From: Clostridia bacterium
Lineage (GTDB): Bacteria > Bacillota_A > Clostridia > Christensenellales > Aristaeellaceae
Length of the DNA: 8,045 bases
Direction: 5' to 3'
NCBI GenBank assembly: GCA_017938645.1
Contig: JAGBBE010000049.1
Location: 1 to 8,045 of the forward strand
Shown here: positions 1 through 5,694 of the stretch, piece by piece
Layout: every line of letters begins with the position of its first letter
Position numbering within the stretch: position 1 is the first letter of the stretch
Notes under the pieces: model-generated
Databases searched by the model: none
The model's input: only the letters and a program-made list of their open reading frames with translations
What the model was told of the DNA's origin: nothing
Translations under genes and position numbers: made by a program

Positions 1-552
1 GGCAAGTGCGTGGATACCAGCATGGGCATCACTCCTCTGGAGGGCGTGGTCATGGGTACCCGCTCCGGCAGCATGGATCCCGCTGTTGTGCAGTTCATCG
101 CCAACAACGAGGGTATGACCGTTGACGAAGTGCTCAACATGTGCAACAAGAAGTCCGGCCTGCTGGGTATCTCCGGCCTGTCTTCTGACATGCGCGACAT
201 CGACGCCGCTGCTGACAACGGCCACGAGCGCGCTGCTCTCGCCCGCGACATGCTGCACTACGGCATCAAGAAGTACATCGGCTCCTACGCTGCTGCTATG
301 GGCGGCGTGGACGTGATTGTCTTCACTGCCGGCATCGGCGAAAACGGCGCCGAGCTGCGTGAATCCGTCATGAGCGACTTCGAATTCCTGGGCGCCAAGC
401 TGGACCACGACAAGAACATCGAGGGCAACCGCAAGGAGTCCATCGTGTCTGCCGACGACAGCAAGGTCAAGATCGTCGTTATCCCCACCGACGAAGAGAT
501 CGTCATCGCCCGCGATACCCTGTGCATCGTGACCGGCCAGCCGATCGAATAA
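1..552 (+). CDS. ackA: Acetate kinase, C-terminal part (5' end outside window)
   Basis: Acetate kinase is the cytoplasmic enzyme that interconverts acetyl phosphate + ADP and acetate + ATP, the last step of fermentative ATP production. The frame is open from base 1 and gives 183 residues of a protein normally about 400 long, so the N-terminal half lies outside the window. Seen in the fragment: VDTSMGITPLEG and MGTRSGSMDP at residues 4-27, the phosphate-binding signature FTAGIGENG at 108-116, and IPTDEEIVIARDT near the C-terminus (compare the usual IPTNEEL.IARDT). It ends with TAA at 550-552. Codon use is strongly biased to C-ending codons (GAC, ATC, CGC), as expected for a highly expressed gene. 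Any GTG or ATG near base 10 is internal, not the real start. The usual upstream partner, pta, cannot be checked here. Confidence 0.97.
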   Translation, partial: GKCVDTSMGITPLEGVVMGTRSGSMDPAVVQFIANNEGMTVDEVLNMCNKKSGLLGISGLSSDMRDIDAAADNGHERAALARDMLHYGIKKYIGSYAAAMGGVDVIVFTAGIGENGAELRESVMSDFEFLGAKLDHDKNIEGNRKESIVSADDSKVKIVVIPTDEEIVIARDTLCIVTGQPIE

Positions 553-577
553 TCAACTTTTGAGCTAACTTCATTTG

Positions 578-614
578 GATATACCGCTCGGCTGAATGCA
601 ACGAGCGGTATATC
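578..614 (+). terminator. 13-bp perfect hairpin after ackA, possible terminator
   Basis: GATATACCGCTCG (578-590) and its exact reverse complement (602-614) flank an 11-nt loop. The hairpin starts 25 nt after the ackA stop. The expected U-run is missing: TGCTTCC follows, then TTTT only at 627-630. It may therefore be a weak terminator, an attenuator, or an mRNA 3'-end stabiliser that lets some transcription continue into the membrane genes. No convincing promoter was found in 553-660. Confidence 0.5.
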
Positions 615-660
615 TGCTTCCTGAGATTTTGCGGTTGTACAGCCAGTGAGGAGAGAACCC

Positions 661-2541
661 ATGAAAAAAGTGCTGCGGGGCGCAGGTGTTGCGCTGGGAG
701 CCGGATTGATCACGCTGACGCTGGGGATGGACATTGCCCCGGCGCGCGCCGCCCGGCCGGAGGCTACGGATCTGTTCGGGTATCTCTATCAGCTGGTGGC
801 AAGAACGTTTGCGTCGCTTACAATGGATCGCGTGGCACTGGCCGCTGTGCTGGTCATTTGCCTGTGGCTGTGCAGAAGGTACCTGTTTCACAAGCCCCAA
901 GAAACCGGAGTGGGGGAATATCTGCTTAGTGGTTTTTTTGGCGGGATGATGCTTGTATGCACGGCTGTGCGCGAGCAGGATACCATCGCGGTTCTCTGGG
1001 CAAACATGTTTCAGCTTGCTAAATCCCTGATGTGCTTCGCAGGACTGTGGCTGATGTTTCTGGTTCTCCTCCGGGCGATGCGAGAAGGACTTTCGTGGCT
1101 CGGACGGAATGAAAGGAAGCCGTGGCTGGAATGCCTTGACCGAAAAAGCTCCTTCTGGAAAGTGTGTCTTGTGCTGGTGATTGCATGGCTTCCGCATATC
1201 ATTGTGCGCTATCCGGGCGTACTGATGTGGGACAGCTACATGCAGATCAAGCAGTTCATGGGGCAGGCGGAGCGATGGGCCAATCATCCGCCTTTCGGAA
1301 CGCTGCTGTATGGCTCGGTCGCCATGCTCGGCGAAATAACCGGACATAAAAATCTGGTTTACTTCTTCTTCACAGCGGTACAGTGCGCCTGCTGCATTGC
1401 GGTGCTTTCCTGGTCGCTTGAGGTGATGAAGCGCCTGCGCGTACCTGCAATACTGCGCTTTGCCGTGCTGCTGGTTTATGCGCTGTCTCCCTGCTATGTC
1501 GGCTGGCAGACGGTGATCGCCAAGGACAGCTCCTATGTGCTTTTGTACCTGCTGATGGGAACCCTGATGCTGGAGTGCATGTATGATGCGCCGGGATTTT
1601 TCAAAGCATGGAAGCTGGCGCTGTTTGGCATCACCTGTGCGCTGCTTTCACTGTGCCGTCACAACGGCATGGCTGCTGCGGCGATGGCGCTGATTGCAAT
1701 GGTCTGCACCCTGGGACGGAAACAGTGGAAAGCTGCCGCAAAGGTCGTTCTGGCAGGTATTCTCGGACTGGCGCTTGCCTCCGGTACGGAAGCCCTGATC
1801 CAGCACTCGCTGGATATCCGCGAACGCTACATTCCCGACGTGATGTCCTATCCGTTCCAGCAGACGGCGCGCGTGGTCAGTCTGCATGAGGATGAGATTC
1901 CGCCGCAGGAAGCGGAGATCCTCGATCGGGTGCTGGATTATGAAAATCTCGGCGATAACTACAAGAATGATTACGCCGACTCAGTAAAGGACAGCTACCG
2001 GCAAACAGCTACCTCCGCCGACCGGCTGGCGTACTGGAAGGTATGGCTCAGCCAGCTTATGCGTTATCCGGTGGAGTATGCAGATGCAGCGCTGCACATG
2101 AACGGCGTGCTGTTTGATCTGCGGGACAACGAGCCGATGTACATCTGCTTCAGCGATATGTCGCTGGATGACCATGTGTACCGCTGGTCGTTCAACGACA
2201 TGAGCATGTACGAAAGCGAAAAGCTCGTCCCGCTCAACAGTCTCAACCGCATGCTCACGGAACTCTACATGGACTTTGACAAAATCCCGCTCGTCGGATG
2301 GATTGCCAGCATGAGCTTCCACACGCTTGGAATGCTTGCCATGCTCTATATCAGCTGGACAACGGGACACAGAAAGTCCATGCTCTGGTGGCTGCCCAAT
2401 CTGCTCAGCTTTGCGATTTGCCTCTTTGCGCCGGTGGTTTACCTGCGCTATGCGCTGCCGTATATCTGCACCGCACCGCTGGGGCTGGCCGCGTATTTCG
2501 CACATAGCAGGAAGGAAAAAGCGAATGAAAAAATGGTGTAA
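661..2541 (+). CDS. Polytopic membrane protein, DUF6020-like, putative GT-C-type glycosyltransferase (copy 1)
   Basis: A 626-residue integral membrane protein. The ATG at 661 is preferred over GTG 646 because GAGGAGAG (648-655) sits at proper distance before it. There is an N-terminal hydrophobic segment at about 6-22, further helices at about 57-72, 87-103, 120-140, 168-182, 228-250 and 260-280, more at about 315-380, and a C-terminal group after about 545. Between roughly 385 and 540 lies a large soluble, probably extracytoplasmic, region. Motifs shared with the next gene: YPGVLMWD with Asp191, HPPFG (209-213), KDSSY (288-292), RHNG (333-336), HMNGVLFDL (479-487) and SFNDM (510-514). An Asp in an outer loop just after a helix is how GT-C enzymes place their catalytic acid, so polyprenyl-phosphate sugar transfer at the cell surface is an inference. 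The family name is from recall. Codon use is less biased than in ackA or serS. Confidence 0.85.
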   Translation: MKKVLRGAGVALGAGLITLTLGMDIAPARAARPEATDLFGYLYQLVARTFASLTMDRVALAAVLVICLWLCRRYLFHKPQETGVGEYLLSGFFGGMMLVCTAVREQDTIAVLWANMFQLAKSLMCFAGLWLMFLVLLRAMREGLSWLGRNERKPWLECLDRKSSFWKVCLVLVIAWLPHIIVRYPGVLMWDSYMQIKQFMGQAERWANHPPFGTLLYGSVAMLGEITGHKNLVYFFFTAVQCACCIAVLSWSLEVMKRLRVPAILRFAVLLVYALSPCYVGWQTVIAKDSSYVLLYLLMGTLMLECMYDAPGFFKAWKLALFGITCALLSLCRHNGMAAAAMALIAMVCTLGRKQWKAAAKVVLAGILGLALASGTEALIQHSLDIRERYIPDVMSYPFQQTARVVSLHEDEIPPQEAEILDRVLDYENLGDNYKNDYADSVKDSYRQTATSADRLAYWKVWLSQLMRYPVEYADAALHMNGVLFDLRDNEPMYICFSDMSLDDHVYRWSFNDMSMYESEKLVPLNSLNRMLTELYMDFDKIPLVGWIASMSFHTLGMLAMLYISWTTGHRKSMLWWLPNLLSFAICLFAPVVYLRYALPYICTAPLGLAAYFAHSRKEKANEKMV

Positions 2542-4402
2542 GAACGTCTGGTGGGTGTTTGTGAGCCTTCTGGCTGCATGGGCTCCCGGAATGGATCTGA
2601 GTGTTCAGCGCAAGCTGCGTCCAGATGCGTTTGAAGCCGGCGGATATGTGTATCAGGCCATTGGCCGCACATTTGCCTCCATCGGAACCGATCAGATCAC
2701 AATGATCATTGTGATTCTGGCTGTTCTGTGGCTGACCAGACGCTATTTGTGGCACAAGCCGAAGGGAAGCGGCATCGGCGAATACCTGCTGTGCGGATTC
2801 TTCAGCGTGATGCAGCTGCTCAACGCCGCCTGCAATCAGTGCGACACGGTAGCGGTTCTTTATGAGAATGTGTTCCAGCTGCTCAAATCGGCGATGTATC
2901 TGACGGGGATGTTTGTGCTGTTCCTCTGCGCAGTTCGTGCACTCAATGAACTACTCCGATTCAATCCGCTGATGAAGCGCTGCGCACGCTGGGACAAAAA
3001 TCCCTTCTGGTTTCCCTTCGCGGTGCTGTGCATTGCGTGGCTTCCGCATCTGATCATTAAATACCCCGGCGTTCTGACCATCGATACGGTGCTGCAGTAT
3101 CACCAGTATCTCAACTGGCGTCCGCGCACCACGCCGCATCCGCCGTTCGGCTCGCTGGTGTACGGCTGGCTGCTGGATACGGCGGCCAAAACCGGGCAGA
3201 TGAATCTGTTTTACTTTGTTTTCACGATGCTCAAAACCATCGGTTTCATTGCGATTCTCGCTTATTCGCTCTCCGTGATGAATCGAAAGAAGATCCCTAT
3301 GTGGGTTTGCTGGTTCGCTTTTGCGCTGTACGCAGTGTCGCCGGTGTACGTGGGCTGGACGACGGTGCTTTCCAAGGACAGCTCCTATCTGATCGGCGTG
3401 ATGCTGGCGGGTTCGCTGATGATGGAAACTTTCGGCGGCGTGCGTGAATTCATGTCGAGCCGGTGGAGGCTGCTTCTGTTGGCAGGCGCACTGGTATTGA
3501 TGATGCTGGTTCGCCACAATGGCATTACCATCGCCATTCCGCTGCTTGCTGTCCTGGTATACAGGCTGATAAAGGAAAAAGCGGGCGCGAAAAACATCCG
3601 CCGGTTTGCCTGCTATGCCTGTGCGGTTGTGCTCTGCGGTGTGGGCATTGAGGAAGCCATCATTCAGGCCATGGATATTCAGAAGGTTAGTCAGGATGAT
3701 TTTCTGGCCATTCCCATGATGCAGACGGCGCGGATTGTACGGGATCATCAGGAGGATATTACGCCGGAAGAGGCGCAGATCATTGATCGTGTTTTCGAGT
3801 ATGATACGATTGCGGAAAAATACGATCCCGATGATTCCGACGGCATTCGTTACTCTGCTCCCGATGGAAGAACCGACGAGGATATCGCAAACTTCCTGCC
3901 GGTGTGGTGGAGTCTGATTCAGCGGCATCCTGCAACGGCGCTGGATGCGATGCTGCACATGAACGGCGTATTATTCGATCTGCAGGACAACAATCCGATT
4001 TATGTTGGACTGACTGATCACTCCATGACTGAGCATGTCTACAAGCATTCCTTTAACGACATGCGTCTGTACAACAGCGAAGCAATTAAGCCGCTTAACG
4101 GCTGGCAGCGAGCGCTGACCGAGTGGTACTACTGTTTTGACGATCTGCCGCTCGTCGGCGGATTTGCCAGCATGGGCTTCTGCATGGAGCTGATGCTGAT
4201 CATGTGCTATCTGTGTGTGATCAACCGCCGCAATGGCATGCTGCCGGTTATGATCCCGGCGCTTGTCGCAGGCGTTACAGGGCTGTTCTGCCCGATTGTG
4301 TATTCCCGCTATCTGCTGCCGATGATGGGCGGCGTGCCGCTGTGGTTTGCAGGCTGGTGGATGTCGGTAAGGCAAGACGAAAACAAGGAGGCAATCGTAT
4401 GA
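2525..4402 (+). CDS. Polytopic membrane protein, DUF6020-like, putative GT-C-type glycosyltransferase (copy 2)
   Basis: A 625-residue paralogue of the gene before it. It overlaps that gene by 17 nt in another frame, so the two are probably translationally coupled. The start is ATG 2525, with AGGAAGG at 2509-2515; an upstream in-frame start near 2327 would lie deep inside copy 1 and is rejected. It has the same architecture: an N-terminal hydrophobic segment, a set of helices, a large soluble region at about 385-540 and a C-terminal helix group. Matching motifs are YPGVLTID (Asp187), HPPFG (205-209), KDSSY (284-288), RHNG (330-333), HMNGVLFDL (478-486) and SFNDM (509-513). The N-terminal half differs more between copies than these blocks do. 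Both copies keep every shared acidic residue, so neither looks dead. They may act as two enzymes or as a heterodimer; the substrate is unknown. Confidence 0.85.
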   Translation: MKKWCKNVWWVFVSLLAAWAPGMDLSVQRKLRPDAFEAGGYVYQAIGRTFASIGTDQITMIIVILAVLWLTRRYLWHKPKGSGIGEYLLCGFFSVMQLLNAACNQCDTVAVLYENVFQLLKSAMYLTGMFVLFLCAVRALNELLRFNPLMKRCARWDKNPFWFPFAVLCIAWLPHLIIKYPGVLTIDTVLQYHQYLNWRPRTTPHPPFGSLVYGWLLDTAAKTGQMNLFYFVFTMLKTIGFIAILAYSLSVMNRKKIPMWVCWFAFALYAVSPVYVGWTTVLSKDSSYLIGVMLAGSLMMETFGGVREFMSSRWRLLLLAGALVLMMLVRHNGITIAIPLLAVLVYRLIKEKAGAKNIRRFACYACAVVLCGVGIEEAIIQAMDIQKVSQDDFLAIPMMQTARIVRDHQEDITPEEAQIIDRVFEYDTIAEKYDPDDSDGIRYSAPDGRTDEDIANFLPVWWSLIQRHPATALDAMLHMNGVLFDLQDNNPIYVGLTDHSMTEHVYKHSFNDMRLYNSEAIKPLNGWQRALTEWYYCFDDLPLVGGFASMGFCMELMLIMCYLCVINRRNGMLPVMIPALVAGVTGLFCPIVYSRYLLPMMGGVPLWFAGWWMSVRQDENKEAIV

Positions 4403-4914
4403 ATCTGGACGTATCCAAGGCCTTTGTGCGGCCGATGATTGATTTCCCGTTTGAAACGGAGGTTCCTCTGGAGGATCAGCTGATCAACGGCGATACCGTA
4501 TCCTTTGATCCGGTTCATCTGGAAGGTACCTATGTGATGAACGACGATACCATCCGCCTCAAGGGCGAACTGAGCGCGGTGGCTCACGCACCGTGCGCTG
4601 TGTGCCTGAACCCTGTGGATATCAGGGTGGAGGTTGAATTTGAAGAAACCTTCCGCAAGGACGCCGACGAAGAGGAAGAGGGCGTTTTCCGCTACGAGGG
4701 TAAGCAGCTTCCGCTGGATTATATGACGCTGACGCTCATCATGCTCAACATGCCCATGCGTTTCAAGTGCGAACATGAATGCAGCGCCGACGGCGAGCTG
4801 ACCGCGTGGAACGAGGATGAAAAAATCTGGGCTGAGGAAGCGGAAGAAGCTGCCGGAACCTATCGCCCGTTCGAAGGCCTTCAGCAGATGCTGGATGAAC
4901 AGAAGCAGCATTGA
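4399..4914 (+). CDS. yceD: YceD family protein (DUF177), 23S rRNA accumulation factor
   Basis: A 171-residue soluble acidic protein. The ATG at 4399 overlaps the TGA of the preceding membrane gene (ATGA), with AAGGAGG at 4385-4391 seven bases upstream, so translation is coupled. DUF177/YceD proteins are commonly encoded just before rpmF, and in E. coli and plants they are linked to 23S rRNA accumulation; that role is known from the family, not shown here. In the sequence: FPFETEVPLED (16-26), the CAVCLNPV block with Cys66 and Cys69 (family C.RCL.P), a run of acidic residues at 88-94, and a second Cys pair (C124, C128) in CEHEC, where the usual C..C.GLC..CG pattern is degenerate. The C-terminal FEGLQQML fits the usual 'F..L..L' ending. 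Position before rpmF supports the assignment more than the motifs do. Confidence 0.85.
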   Translation: MNLDVSKAFVRPMIDFPFETEVPLEDQLINGDTVSFDPVHLEGTYVMNDDTIRLKGELSAVAHAPCAVCLNPVDIRVEVEFEETFRKDADEEEEGVFRYEGKQLPLDYMTLTLIMLNMPMRFKCEHECSADGELTAWNEDEKIWAEEAEEAAGTYRPFEGLQQMLDEQKQH

Positions 4915-4945
4915 AGCAAAACCGCGCAGAAACACGAAAAATAGC

Positions 4946-4974
4946 TTGACAAAGCCATTGTGGCATCATATAAT
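4946..4974 (+). promoter_or_regulatory. Consensus sigma-70/sigma-A promoter for rpmF
   Basis: TTGACA (4946-4951) and TATAAT (4969-4974) both match the consensus exactly and are separated by exactly 17 bases. It lies 31 bases after the yceD stop. Transcription should begin near 4980-4983, giving a 5' leader of about 190 nt before the rpmF ATG. This is the only clear promoter in the window and it uncouples rpmF from the genes upstream. Confidence 0.9.
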
Positions 4975-4980
4975 AAGTAT

Positions 4981-5170
4981 TGGTCGCGTTGTGTACATAT
5001 ACAGCGCTGAAACAGCCAATGACTTTGTCTAGCTGACCGGGACAGAAACGGAGGACGTGCTGCTTATGCAGCGCGCATGCCATAGGTTCTCCCCGGAAAC
5101 TGGTTCGCGAAAGCGGACGATTTTGAAGCCCGGACAAGCTTTCCGGGTAACGGAATGAGGAGGTGTAACC
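4981..5170 (+). promoter_or_regulatory. Structured 5' leader of rpmF, candidate cis-regulatory RNA
   Basis: The leader between the promoter and rpmF can fold almost continuously. Hairpins read by eye: 9 bp with loop ACAT (4986-4994/4999-5007, two G-U); 8 bp with loop TTAT (5056-5063/5068-5075, one G-U); 6 bp with a GAAA tetraloop (5103-5108/5113-5118, one G-U); and 7 bp with a 7-nt loop (5128-5134/5142-5148, one G-U). CCGGG at 5037-5041 can pair with CCCGG at 5092-5096 to enclose the second hairpin, or with CCCGG at 5129-5133 as an alternative. No U-run follows, so control, if any, would be at translation or stability. I do not recognise it as a named riboswitch or ribosomal-protein leader. 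Confidence 0.5.
5066..5158 (+). CDS. Possible 30-codon leader ORF before rpmF
   Basis: An ATG at 5066 opens a 30-codon frame ending in TGA at 5156-5158. GGAGG at 5050-5054 lies 11 bases upstream, which is rather far. The peptide is basic (GSRKRTILKPG in the middle, ending FRVTE) and has no recognised domain. Its stop overlaps the rpmF Shine-Dalgarno GAGGAGG (5157-5163), a layout that would allow coupled translation. The same bases form three of the leader hairpins, so this may be chance openness of a structured RNA. Low confidence. Confidence 0.22.
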   Translation: MQRACHRFSPETGSRKRTILKPGQAFRVTE

Positions 5171-5362
5171 ATGGCTCTTCCCAAGGGAAAAGTGTCCAAG
5201 GCCCGCGGTCGTTCTCGCCGTGCCAACTGGAAGCTCGAGCTGCCCGGCATCGTTGAGTGCCCCCAGTGCCACGAAAAGAAGCTGGCCCACCGCGTTTGCA
5301 AGAACTGCGGCTATTACAACGGCGTTCAGGTCATCGATAAGACCGAGAAGGAGAATGCCTAA
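5171..5362 (+). CDS. rpmF: 50S ribosomal protein L32, zinc-binding form
   Basis: The 63-residue L32 protein of the large ribosomal subunit. The start at 5171 is set by GAGGAGG (5157-5163) seven bases upstream and by the typical N-terminus MALPKGKVSKARGRSRRAN. It carries a complete zinc ribbon: Cys30 and Cys33 (CPQC) and Cys43 and Cys46 (CKNC), so it is the Cys-containing form rather than the zinc-independent paralogue made under zinc limitation in some bacteria. NCGYYNG after the last Cys is also typical. It follows yceD as in many bacteria, but has its own promoter and a structured leader. The plsX gene that often comes next is absent; serS follows instead. Confidence 0.97.
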   Translation: MALPKGKVSKARGRSRRANWKLELPGIVECPQCHEKKLAHRVCKNCGYYNGVQVIDKTEKENA

Positions 5363-5378
5363 GCATTCCATCCTATAT

Positions 5379-5412
5379 CATAAGGCTGCTTGAAGGCTCA
5401 GGCAGCCTTATG
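5379..5412 (+). terminator. 11-bp hairpin after rpmF, weak or non-classical terminator
   Basis: CATAAGGCTGC (5379-5389) and its exact complement (5402-5412) flank a 12-nt loop, starting 17 bases after the rpmF stop. No T-run follows (GTGTATCGG), so it is not a classic intrinsic terminator. It may stabilise the rpmF mRNA end or insulate the T-box fold that begins at 5421. A poor promoter-like pair, TTGAAG (5390-5395) and TGTATC (5414-5419) at 18 bases, overlaps it. Whether serS has its own promoter or depends on the rpmF one is not settled by the sequence. Confidence 0.4.
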
Positions 5413-5420
5413 GTGTATCG

Positions 5421-5669
5421 GCCCAAAGAACAAGAGGAGTACGTGCTTGGCGTAGCACCAGAGAGAACCGTTCACTGGCTGGAAGACGGTTTGGCAGGCG
5501 CAGTGCGGAAGGTCGCTTGGGAGGGCGCAGGGTGAAACGGATTTGTCCGCTAGCTCTGCCGTGCGCGCACGTTACAGCGCTCAGAGGCGGCATGGTTTCT
5601 CATGCTGCAAAAAAAGGTGGTACCACGGAGCTGCTCCGTCCTTTTGGACGCGGGGGCTTTTTGTTTTTT
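5421..5669 (+). promoter_or_regulatory. T-box leader controlling serS-orf63-valS
   Basis: A tRNA-sensing transcription attenuator. Stem I base GCCC/GGGC (5421-5424/5523-5526) is followed by a kink-turn (GA at 5428-5429 and 5521-5522) and CAAG/CUUG (5431-5434/5516-5519). The specifier loop has AGUA (5438-5441) opposite GAAGGUCG (5508-5515). Next come CAGAGAG (5459-5465) and the distal hairpin AACCGU/ACGGUU (5466-5471/5486-5491) with a CUGGCUGGAA-type loop. CTCTG/CAGAG (5554-5558/5582-5586) and stem III (5587-5594/5601-5608) follow. The antiterminator is textbook: AAAAGG (5612-5617) with CCTTTT (5640-5645), the bulge UGGUACC (5618-5624), and ACGGAG/CTCCGT (5625-5630/5634-5639). Uncharged tRNA would pair with the specifier and the UGGU bulge, allowing read-through. 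Specifier candidates are GUC (Val, 5512-5514) or UCG (Ser, 5513-5515). Confidence 0.93.
5630..5669 (+). terminator. T-box intrinsic terminator upstream of serS
   Basis: The stem tip CGTCC/GGACG (5637-5641/5646-5650) with loop TTTT is extended downward by imperfect pairs to 5630/5657, and then TTTTTGTTTTTT follows at 5658-5669. The left arm reuses the 3' strand of the antiterminator, so the two folds are mutually exclusive, as expected for a T-box. It ends 25 bases before the serS ATG. Confidence 0.88.
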
Positions 5670-5694
5670 ACAAATCAAAATGAGGTGAAAAACC

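Noticed and set aside
560..585. Promoter-like TTGAGC and TATACC after ackA
   Set aside because: The spacing is only 14 bases and the -10 element lies in the hairpin arm; not convincing.
646..660. GTG 646 as start of the first membrane protein
   Set aside because: The GTG overlaps the Shine-Dalgarno GAGGAGAG that serves ATG 661, and the MKK start at 661 matches the paralogue's N-terminus.
2327..2524. Upstream in-frame extension of the second membrane protein
   Set aside because: It lies wholly inside the first gene in another frame. ATG 2525 has a proper ribosome binding site and gives a length equal to the paralogue.
571..3958. Long - strand open frames at 571-1347, 1981-2505 and 2951-3958
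   Set aside because: They are mirror frames of the two membrane protein genes, rich in H, R and Q, with no recognisable domain.
4204..4398. Extended start of yceD inside the second membrane gene
   Set aside because: ATG 4399 has AAGGAGG at the right distance and forms the common ATGA coupling; the extension has no DUF177 similarity.
5019..5036. Five-codon ORF in the rpmF leader
   Set aside because: There is no ribosome binding site before it and it is too short to judge.
5513..5515. UCG taken as a firm serine specifier of the T-box
   Set aside because: It would leave no unpaired purine after the triplet and does not fit the UGGU bulge with a G73 tRNA-Ser. Kept only as the alternative to GUC.
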